Source: a virus
DNA: 52,742 nt
Reading direction: 5' to 3' (one strand)
Virus record (IMG/VR): IMGVR_UViG_3300025141_000137
Coordinates: 1-52,742 of that record
Position numbers and translations under genes: made by a program. Shown here in pieces: positions 46,764 through 52,742 of this stretch. Below the pieces are notes generated by a model, which worked only from the letters and a program-made list of their open reading frames with translations, had not been told where the DNA came from and did no database searches. The stretch's first letter is position 1, and every line of letters begins with the position of its first letter.

Positions 46764-48383
46764 GTGGTGAATCTCTACACAACCATGCCCGACTTGCCCT
46801 CGGAACTCGACGGCGTTCCAGGGACCAAGACCTTCAATGACGGACGCTCCTGGCGCGTCCCCAACAACACCTTGCCGCTGCTCGGAGGAGTCTCGCCACG
46901 GCTGACTGTTCAAGCTGCCCGGGACGCTGTCGCTGAACTGCCTCTACTCTCTCCAGACGCTCGAAACAGAATGACCCCGCACCAGTTGATGCTCATAGGT
47001 GGGGCCCTTCGAGCAGTGGCTCATCACTTCTGGGCTCCGGCTGGGTCTGGGAAGACCCTCGCTGCCCTCGCTGCCAACGCGCAACACGCTTCGCAAGGCC
47101 CGCTCGTCGTGGTCTGCCCGGCTGGGGTCGTGCCCGGTTGGGAGCGTCAGATCCTCCGGTGGACCCTGATGGACCCTCGCCCGTTGTCAGGGCAGACACC
47201 CCACCCCCTCTCTCGGGAGAAGGGGGCCGTCTACATTGTCGGCTGGGAGGTCCTGAAGTTCTGGGCCAGGGAGATAATCAAGCTCCGCCCCGTGGCTCTC
47301 CTGCTGGACGAGACCCACATGCTACGCAGGCCCAAGCACGTCCGTGCCATCCAGCAGCGAGACGGGACCGTCAAGTTCGAGTCCCTGGAGAACACCCTCG
47401 CTGCTGCCATCGCCGTGTCCAACAAGGCACAGCGGCGCTACTCCCTCACAGCCTCGCCCATCCCTGGACGGGTCGCTGACCTCTGGGTGCAGCTAAACCT
47501 CGTTGAGCCCTGGCAGTGGGGTTCCTTCTTCACGTTCGCTCAGCGCTACGCAGGGGCCACACACAATGGCTACGGCTGGGAGTACAAGGGTGTCTCGTGT
47601 GCCGAGGAACTCAGGGCACGGCTCGCTGCTGTGCGGACGTACATCTCCCTCAGTGAGACCCACAAGCACCTCCCCCCAAAGCGGAGGGAGGTTGTCCGTC
47701 TGCCCCTGAACCAGCAGGACAAGCCCATGGGGATGAAGCGTGAGTTGAGGAGTGCTGCCCGGAGTGGCGACCCCCTCACGTTCCTGGAGGCTCTGCTGAT
47801 GGAGGCTGCCTCCCGCAAGGAGACGGCCACCAAGAAGCGAGTTGTCGCTGCGATGCTCTCTGGGCAGAAGGTTGTCGTCTTCACTGCCCGAAGGAAGCAC
47901 TGTGAGCATCTTGCAGAGACCATAAAGAAAGCCCTGGGGAGGCACTGCCCGCGTGCTGATGTCTTCTGGGGACACGGTGAGCAGGAGGTCTCAGCCCGAG
48001 AGAAGACCCGCCAGGAGTACATGGCCCACCCAGGACCATGCGTTCTCGTGGGGACAGGGGACGCCTGGGGCGTCGGCATCGACCTCCAGGACACAGACCT
48101 CTGCCTCATGGTCATGCTCCCCTGGACGCCCGACAAGGTCATCCAGTGGGAGGGGAGGTTCCACCGTCTGGGTCAGACCCGTCCTGTCCTCATCTCCTAC
48201 ATCATCTGCGACGGCACAGCAGACGAGCAGGTAGCTGACACTGTCGTTGAGAAGCTGGAGGACATCGTTGAGGTTCAGGAGGAGGCAGAGCTTTCCCACG
48301 TACAGGATGCCCTGACAGGTATCGACACCTCCCCTGAGGGGCGCATCGCCCTTCTCCAACGCATCTCTCAGAGGCAGCTATGA
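46764..48383 (+). CDS. SNF2-family DNA helicase/translocase (539 aa)
   Basis: GTG at 46764 behind CGGAGCCCC. Motif I PAGSGKT (92-98), motif II LLLDETHML (DETH at 182-185), motif III LTASPIPG, and in the second lobe GVGIDLQDTDLCLM and QWEGRFHRLGQT (motif VI) are all present in order. These enzymes use ATP to move along double-stranded DNA; in phages they may serve replication, recombination or repair. It lies directly after the primase-helicase gene. Confidence 0.8.
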   Translation: MVNLYTTMPDLPSELDGVPGTKTFNDGRSWRVPNNTLPLLGGVSPRLTVQAARDAVAELPLLSPDARNRMTPHQLMLIGGALRAVAHHFWAPAGSGKTLAALAANAQHASQGPLVVVCPAGVVPGWERQILRWTLMDPRPLSGQTPHPLSREKGAVYIVGWEVLKFWAREIIKLRPVALLLDETHMLRRPKHVRAIQQRDGTVKFESLENTLAAAIAVSNKAQRRYSLTASPIPGRVADLWVQLNLVEPWQWGSFFTFAQRYAGATHNGYGWEYKGVSCAEELRARLAAVRTYISLSETHKHLPPKRREVVRLPLNQQDKPMGMKRELRSAARSGDPLTFLEALLMEAASRKETATKKRVVAAMLSGQKVVVFTARRKHCEHLAETIKKALGRHCPRADVFWGHGEQEVSAREKTRQEYMAHPGPCVLVGTGDAWGVGIDLQDTDLCLMVMLPWTPDKVIQWEGRFHRLGQTRPVLISYIICDGTADEQVADTVVEKLEDIVEVQEEAELSHVQDALTGIDTSPEGRIALLQRISQRQL

Positions 48384-48649
48384 TCAGTCTCATCCAGGAC
48401 ATAGACGGGGTCTACCAACTCGCCCCGCTCCACAAGAAGATCATCTCTGCCACGCAGGCCAAGCCCGGCTGGTGGAATGCGATTCGATTCGTGGGCCGGA
48501 CCAAATACCACCGGCACTCTGTCTACCGTGCCGTCATGGAGTTGCGTCTCTGGGGTTACCTCAAAGCCTATGAGCCTGGAGGGGACAACCCCGGACGTTG
48601 GTTCCCCGGCCCGAGGGTTCTCCGGGACCGGACAGAAAATGGTCGTTGA
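48380..48649 (+). CDS. Winged-helix-like small protein (89 aa)
   Basis: ATG overlaps the SNF2 stop (ATGA). A helix-turn-helix-like middle (WWNAIRFVGRTKYHRHSVYR, then AVMELRLWGYLKAY) suggests a winged helix. The end is basic (PGPRVLRDRTENGR). It may be a DNA-binding partner of the helicase. No named family recognised. Confidence 0.5.
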   Translation: MISLIQDIDGVYQLAPLHKKIISATQAKPGWWNAIRFVGRTKYHRHSVYRAVMELRLWGYLKAYEPGGDNPGRWFPGPRVLRDRTENGR

Positions 48650-48678
48650 CCCGAATACTCTTCCAAGCCCGAAAGGGG

Positions 48679-48707
48679 TTGACTCCCCGATCCGGATCGA
48701 CTAAGGT
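48679..48707 (+). promoter_or_regulatory. Candidate promoter TTGACT-N17-TAAGGT
   Basis: TTGACT at 48679-48684 and TAAGGT at 48702-48707, spaced by 17 bases, fit a sigma-70-type promoter in the 66-base gap. The GTG start of the nuclease gene lies only 9 bases after the -10, so the message would be nearly leaderless if this start is right. Confidence 0.35.
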
Positions 48708-48715
48708 AGCCTGTA

Positions 48716-49576
48716 GTGACCCCGACCCCATCCAATAGTCAACCGCTCCCCGAGCAAACACTCGGCCCGAAGCTCATCTTTGCCGGCCCTTCTGAGAGGG
48801 GCTGGCATCGTGTGGCTTCTCTGCTGCGGTGTCCCCGCCTCGCACGGCTGGAAGAGAAGGGTGCTCTGCCCCCGGCTGAGTCTGTGTATCTGGTACGTGG
48901 CTCTCTCCTCCATGTGGGCCTCGCCCACCACTACCAGCAACTCAAGGAGCGCCTGACAGGGGGAGACCCTGCCCAGTGGTTCGACCCTGAGGCTGCCGTC
49001 CACGCTCTCGCTGAGCAAGAGGGAGCCCAGTGGTTGCCCGAGATTGACCTCGTGAACGAGGCTCTGCGTAAGTACCTCACGCACTGGAGTCAGGAAGGGT
49101 GGAAACCATTGGAAGTCGAGTTCGAGCTTCGAGCCCAGTTGCCTCACCCAACCAAGTCTGGTGAGAGGTTTCTCTTCACGCAGCGTGCAGACCTCATCGT
49201 TGAGGGTGAGGAGAAGAAGGTCTGGATTGTGGACCACAAGACAGCCTCTCGGATCAACCACTCCTCTCTCGACCAGTACGTCCTGAGCGGACAGATGGTG
49301 GGCTACCACCACTTTGGCCGTGCCCTGTACGGTGACCGTTTCGGTGGCGTGCTGCTGAACCGGATCAAGATTTATGACCCACAGGAGTTCGACCGGCGCC
49401 CCGTGCCGACCGCTCCCTGGGCCACAGCCAACTTCGTGAAGACACTCCAGTGGGCTGAGTACGTCGATACCATGATGCCCTCAGACCCGGACCTCGTGCC
49501 AATGGCCACAAACGCCAGCGCTTGCTACGGCAGGTATGGAAAGTGTGCGGCTTTCGACCTATGTAGGTTTGGATGA
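48716..49576 (+). CDS. Cas4/RecB-like PD-(D/E)XK nuclease with Fe-S-type cysteines (286 aa)
   Basis: GTG at 48716; only a weak AAGG site upstream. Motifs of RecB-family nucleases are visible: RGSLLHVGLAHHY (His), RADLIVE (Asp) and VWIVDHKTAS (catalytic DxK). One N-terminal cysteine (C39, LLRCPR) and three C-terminal ones (C270, C277, C283) match the iron-sulfur arrangement of Cas4 and AddB. It would trim DNA ends for recombination or replication. No Cas1/Cas2 or repeats are nearby, so it is a phage recombination nuclease, not a CRISPR component. Confidence 0.75.
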   Translation: MTPTPSNSQPLPEQTLGPKLIFAGPSERGWHRVASLLRCPRLARLEEKGALPPAESVYLVRGSLLHVGLAHHYQQLKERLTGGDPAQWFDPEAAVHALAEQEGAQWLPEIDLVNEALRKYLTHWSQEGWKPLEVEFELRAQLPHPTKSGERFLFTQRADLIVEGEEKKVWIVDHKTASRINHSSLDQYVLSGQMVGYHHFGRALYGDRFGGVLLNRIKIYDPQEFDRRPVPTAPWATANFVKTLQWAEYVDTMMPSDPDLVPMATNASACYGRYGKCAAFDLCRFG

Positions 49577-50829
49577 TTGTTCTCTCCCTCTTTGACTACA
49601 GCGGTGTCTGGGCCCGCCCCTGGGTGGAGGCCGGGTACGAGGTGGTTCAGGTCGACTCGGCCATCCAGGACAAGCGGCACAAGAACCACCTCCGAGCCAG
49701 CATCGACCTCTCCACAACAGGTGCCGTCCAGGAAGTGATGGCCCTCCTGGGGACGGACGAGGTTTTTGGTGTCCTCTCTGCCCCGCCCTGTGACTGCTTC
49801 ACCCGAGCGTCTGCCTGGAAGTGGAGAGAGTGGGACTCGAACGGACGGACAGAGAGAGCCCTACGGATGGTCGACAACACCCTGGCCCTGATCGATCTGT
49901 TGGATCCACAGTGGTGGGTTCTGGAGAACCCCCCGGGTAGGCTCTGGAAGCACCGAGGGAAGGGCCTCCGTCAGAAGGAGTTGGGCCCGCTCACCCTGAA
50001 GTTCCACCCGTGGGAGTACGGGGCCCTCGCTCCTAACGATCCAGTCTCTCGTAGGGTAAAGAAGACCTTTCTCTGGGGGGACTTCAAGCTCCCTGCGCGT
50101 GCCCCCCACCCAGCCATGTCTCAGGGGAGTAAGACTCCCCAGCCCGCAAACAGCGGATCAGCCTTTGCCAAGTTGAGCAGCCGGTCCAAGCGAGAGCGAG
50201 CACAGACCCCCATGGGCTTTGCCAAAGCCTTCTACCTTGCCAACCAAAACGGAGCCCCCATGTCCAAGAGCATCGAAGTCGTGCCCGCACCAGTTGTGGT
50301 CACGTCCAATGGTGATCCACGAAAGGCGGAGTTGACAGCGCAGGCTGCTGTGCTGCCCATCGCTGCTTCCCCTGAAGCCCTGAAGCTCGCGCTCTCCTCC
50401 TACCAACAGGTACAGGAGACGCTCGATGCTGCCATGCCCGGATCGTTGATCACGATCTCAGGGCGCAAGCATCGCAAGAAGTCCTACTGGAGGGCTGTCG
50501 CTACAGCCTTCAATCTCACCGTCACTTGTACAGAGGAGAAGCACATTCAGTCCGAGAGCGGAGACTGGGGTTGGCTCTGCACGTACCGTGCGACTGCCCC
50601 AAACAGCCGAGCCTCCGATGGAGACGGCTCGTGCTTTGCCTCGGAGAAGAAGGGCGCAGGACAGAAGACTGTCCACAACGTTCGGTCGCACGCTCATACC
50701 CGTGCCTACAACCGAGCCGTGTCCAACCTCGTTGGCTTTGGGGAGGTCTCTGCAGAAGAGATGACCGCTGAAGCCACGCCCGTGCCCGCTCCTGCCCCCG
50801 CCGATGAGAGCGGGTGGCTCGATATCTAA
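49573..50829 (+). CDS. Cytosine-C5 DNA methyltransferase in frame with a putative recombination protein (418 aa)
   Basis: Residues 1-229 form a short C5-cytosine methyltransferase: LSLFDYSG (SAM site), GVLSAPPCDCFTRAS (catalytic PPC at 71-73), VLENPPGRLW and the closing TPMGFAKAFYLANQ. Without a stop the frame continues into residues 230-418, which start MSKSIEVVPAP and contain GRKHRKKSYWRAVATAF and HTRAYNRAVSNLVGFGEVSA, a pattern I associate with single-strand annealing/recombination-type proteins. The second part has its own GGAG and ATG at 50260. Either a true fusion, an alternative start, or both. The start overlaps the nuclease stop (ATGA). Confidence 0.65.
   Translation: MIVLSLFDYSGVWARPWVEAGYEVVQVDSAIQDKRHKNHLRASIDLSTTGAVQEVMALLGTDEVFGVLSAPPCDCFTRASAWKWREWDSNGRTERALRMVDNTLALIDLLDPQWWVLENPPGRLWKHRGKGLRQKELGPLTLKFHPWEYGALAPNDPVSRRVKKTFLWGDFKLPARAPHPAMSQGSKTPQPANSGSAFAKLSSRSKRERAQTPMGFAKAFYLANQNGAPMSKSIEVVPAPVVVTSNGDPRKAELTAQAAVLPIAASPEALKLALSSYQQVQETLDAAMPGSLITISGRKHRKKSYWRAVATAFNLTVTCTEEKHIQSESGDWGWLCTYRATAPNSRASDGDGSCFASEKKGAGQKTVHNVRSHAHTRAYNRAVSNLVGFGEVSAEEMTAEATPVPAPAPADESGWLDI
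50260..50829 (+). CDS. Putative recombination protein from an internal in-frame start (189 aa)
   Basis: ATG at 50260 is preceded by AACGGAGCCCCC, the same type of ribosome site as other genes of this cluster (46764, 51555), so independent translation is likely. The protein has an N-terminal helix (SPEALKLALSSYQQVQETL), the KHRKKSYWRAVATAFNLTV part, a conserved-looking HTRAYNRAVSNLVGFGEVSA helix and an acidic tail. Such sequences sit near nucleases and ssDNA-binding proteins in phages. It may anneal single strands, which is inference. It overlaps completely with the 418-aa frame. Confidence 0.5.
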   Translation: MSKSIEVVPAPVVVTSNGDPRKAELTAQAAVLPIAASPEALKLALSSYQQVQETLDAAMPGSLITISGRKHRKKSYWRAVATAFNLTVTCTEEKHIQSESGDWGWLCTYRATAPNSRASDGDGSCFASEKKGAGQKTVHNVRSHAHTRAYNRAVSNLVGFGEVSAEEMTAEATPVPAPAPADESGWLDI

Positions 50830-50895
50830 GTTTCTATCGGCGTCCGTCGGCCGTTGACAGGCGGAACTGACTGCACAACACAAGGAGCCACAATC

Positions 50896-51456
50896 GTGGA
50901 ACCTCTCGTTCTTTCTCTCGACTTCTCTGAAGTCAATCCTGCTGGATCAACCGTCCGGGGTTACCCCCAGAACGGTCTCAACAAGGCCACCATCCGGTCG
51001 TACATGAAGTACGACAACGATGATGGCTCTTTCACCCTGTACTGCAACATGACCACGGGGAACATCGACCACCGTGAGCGTTGGGGATCAGCCAAGGGTA
51101 TGCCCTTTCTGATGTCTCACCTCATCTCGGCTGGTGTGCCCGAGGACGCGCTGCGTCAGGGTCCTCAGAAGGTCCCTCTCCACAAGCTCGCAGGGAAGAC
51201 GGTGTACTTCAACTTCGTCCGTCCCAACCTGCTGCCTGATGGCACTGCTATGGAAGGGAGCTACCCCAAGTACCGCTGGATGTCGGAAGACGCCTTTGAC
51301 AAGGCCAGCGCTGCTGCCGGAAACACCCAGGCCGCGACCAAGAAGGCCGTTGAGTCGGGTGACTTCCAGGTAGAGACCCCTGAGAATGGTGCCGGACCGA
51401 AGCCCACGGCTGACGCTGGCAACATCGACTGGATTCTCGGCGACTCTGCCAAGTAG
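50896..51456 (+). CDS. Putative ssDNA-binding protein (DUF669-like), 186 aa
   Basis: GTG at 50896 behind AAGGAGCC. A beta-rich core (VRGYPQNGLNKATIRSY, then YDNDDGSFTLYCNMTTGN, GKTVYFNFVRP) and an alanine-rich linker end in an acidic tail (NIDWILGDSAK). This layout and the place between a putative recombination protein and a repair/polymerase gene suggest a DUF669-like single-strand-binding protein. The acidic tail could recruit partners as in other SSBs. The family call is tentative. Confidence 0.45.
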   Translation: MEPLVLSLDFSEVNPAGSTVRGYPQNGLNKATIRSYMKYDNDDGSFTLYCNMTTGNIDHRERWGSAKGMPFLMSHLISAGVPEDALRQGPQKVPLHKLAGKTVYFNFVRPNLLPDGTAMEGSYPKYRWMSEDAFDKASAAAGNTQAATKKAVESGDFQVETPENGAGPKPTADAGNIDWILGDSAK

Positions 51457-51474
51457 AACCAGTCTCGTCCCGTT

Positions 51475-51525
51475 CCCCGTCTCTGCTGGCCCGGCAGGCC
51501 CTCTTATGAGGAGGTAGAGACGGGG
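51475..51525 (+). other. Nested stem-loop before the UDG-exonuclease gene
   Basis: CCCCGTCTCT (51475-51484) pairs with AGAGACGGGG (51516-51525), with a small CCTC/GAGG hairpin inside. The ribosome site ACGGAGCC follows before GTG at 51555. It matches the other intergenic structures of this block. Confidence 0.6.
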
Positions 51526-51554
51526 GACACCCCCGAGAGAAAACGGAGCCTCTC

Positions 51555-52742
51555 GTGCCCTCTTTTTGCCCGGATTGCCCGCTAATCAAGCTGGGCATCA
51601 CAGATAAGACTGCTTGTGGCCCCGAGACCGGGCCCAAGTCTGAGTATCTCCTCGTTGGGGAGGCCCCTGGCGTCAGTGAGACGCGGGAAGGCCGCCCCTT
51701 TGTCGGCCCGAGTGGCCAGCTACTCCAGAAAGCACTCGACTCCGTCGGAATACGTCGGGATACGTGCCACATCACCAATGTCATCCAGTGTCGCCCGCCT
51801 CAGAACAACATGGAGGCCGCGAACATCGCAGTTCGGCGTCACAACCGCAAGATTGACAAGGACAAGGCCCCTCTTGAGGTCCCAAAGGCAGCATGTCGTG
51901 GACGTTTCTACTCTGAGTGTGCCCACGCTGGGCTCACCAAGGTAATCTGCCTGGGGAAGGAGGCTGCCCAGGGCATTCGAGGCGGCACGTTCTCTATTCT
52001 GGGTATGCGAGGCGCCTGTGAGGAAATACCTGCTCCCTGGGATCCCACACAGACGCTCAAGGTCGCCTACCTCCTGCACCCGGCCTTTGTCCTGAGGGCT
52101 CCTCAATGGGAGGAGGTCTTTCTCAGAGACATGGACCGAGCCTTCCGTTTCTTTGAGGACAAGCTGACCTGGGAGGAGCCTGAGATCATTATCTCAAACG
52201 ACTACAAGGTCCAGGTTGCGACCCTGACACGTATCGCCAAGGCAGAGAAGCCCGCAGCATACGATGTCGAGACTGAGTTGAAAGGTCCCATCGACTCTCG
52301 CACTCGCTGCATTGCCGTCGCAAACGATGAGCTCGCACTCGTTGTCCCTACGAGGTCTGTGACGGGAGCGCCTCTCGCTGGGAGTCTCGCCCAACTACAG
52401 CCCGTGCTGGACTTCCTCCGGACCCCTCCAGTTCCGCTGGTCGGGCACAATGCCGGTCAGTTTGACCGGACCCACATGCTCGCAGCCTGGGGGGTAGACG
52501 CCAAGGTTTCAGCAGACACGATGGTCCTCCACCTACTGACAAACAACGAGCTACCCCACAACCTGGGCTTTGTGGGCTCACACCACACCGACTTCACAGA
52601 GGCGTGGAAGGCAGACCACACAGCGACCGAGGCTCAGGATGACCTGGAGTTGCACACCTACTGTGCCAAGGACTCGGTTGTCACTGCCAGAGTCGTCGGC
52701 CCGCTCGTCAAGTGTGTGCGAGAACGGGAGCAACTGCACCTC
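51555..52742 (+). CDS. Uracil-DNA glycosylase domain fused to DEDDy 3'-5' exonuclease; probable family A DNA polymerase (partial)
   Basis: GTG at 51555 behind ACGGAGCC; open through the right edge (396 residues visible). Residues 1-205 are a family-4-like uracil-DNA glycosylase: CPDC (C5, C8) and later cysteines for an Fe-S cluster, VGEAPGVSETREGRPFVGPS, NVIQCRPPQNN and LLHPAF. Residues about 235-390 are a proofreading exonuclease: YDVETE (D237, E239), GHNAGQFD (D304) and YCAKDS (Y369, D373). The same order occurs in SPO1-type phage polymerases, so a polymerase domain probably follows outside the window. Confidence 0.7.
   Translation, partial: MPSFCPDCPLIKLGITDKTACGPETGPKSEYLLVGEAPGVSETREGRPFVGPSGQLLQKALDSVGIRRDTCHITNVIQCRPPQNNMEAANIAVRRHNRKIDKDKAPLEVPKAACRGRFYSECAHAGLTKVICLGKEAAQGIRGGTFSILGMRGACEEIPAPWDPTQTLKVAYLLHPAFVLRAPQWEEVFLRDMDRAFRFFEDKLTWEEPEIIISNDYKVQVATLTRIAKAEKPAAYDVETELKGPIDSRTRCIAVANDELALVVPTRSVTGAPLAGSLAQLQPVLDFLRTPPVPLVGHNAGQFDRTHMLAAWGVDAKVSADTMVLHLLTNNELPHNLGFVGSHHTDFTEAWKADHTATEAQDDLELHTYCAKDSVVTARVVGPLVKCVREREQLHL

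Noticed and set aside
38268-48376. Frequent CTCTCTGAGAG-like words in the early block
   Set aside because: Most lie in coding sequence and follow from frequent Ser-Glu and Leu-Ser codons; without counts I cannot claim enrichment.
48716-49576. CRISPR link of the Cas4-like nuclease
   Set aside because: No Cas1, Cas2 or repeat-spacer array is visible, and such nucleases are common in phage recombination modules.
50854-50884. Consensus -35 TTGACA before the ssDNA-binding gene
   Set aside because: No acceptable -10 lies 16-18 bases downstream (AACACA region), so I do not call a promoter.

Overview
This window is part of a tailed double-stranded DNA phage genome of high GC content. The virion genes look like those of a podovirus (T7-like layout). 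No tRNA, rRNA, integrase, RNA polymerase or CRISPR array was found. The host cannot be named from the sequence. Two SOS-box-like operators (GAAC-N4-GTTC) fit a LexA of the Gram-positive or myxobacterial type, which is only a hint.

Layout: (1) 1-1226, plus strand: the end of an adenine-N6 DNA methyltransferase, a 30-aa membrane peptide and two small coupled genes. (2) 1173-32343, minus strand, one long late block. In transcription order (right to left): a small gene, large terminase, two small/disordered proteins, portal, a run of small accessory proteins including an HNH nuclease-like protein, scaffold, major capsid, decoration-like protein, adaptor, nozzle-like protein, three fibre-like proteins, three ejection proteins in the T7 gp14/15/16 order (the last 2035 aa), more virion surface proteins, then a lysis cassette (membrane protein, exported protein, amidase, holin-like protein, 37-aa membrane peptide). 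(3) 32344-32425: divergent control region with a palindrome. (4) 32426 to the right edge, plus strand, early/replication block. It starts with a ribbon-helix-helix regulator and many unknown small genes. It then carries a MoxR ATPase / von Willebrand A metallopeptidase-like module, a D5-type primase-helicase, an SNF2 helicase, a Cas4-like nuclease, a cytosine-C5 methyltransferase continuous with a putative recombination protein, a possible ssDNA-binding protein, and a uracil-DNA-glycosylase/3'-5' exonuclease protein that runs off the edge and is probably a family A DNA polymerase.

How it fits together: genes in both blocks are tightly packed with ATGA/TGATG overlaps. Within the early block, nearly every non-coding gap of about 80 bases or more holds a long, often nested, stem-loop just before a GGAG(AC) ribosome binding site. 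Arm sequences differ from gap to gap, but the architecture repeats. In the late block, at least seven neighbouring proteins, including the scaffold, share a short MRxxAAxRAL-type motif that could be a procapsid-targeting tag. Tandem operators in front of the 205-aa gene at 34634 suggest regulated, perhaps damage-responsive, early expression.

Most small genes have no recognisable family. All function calls come from reading motifs and gene order, without database searches.
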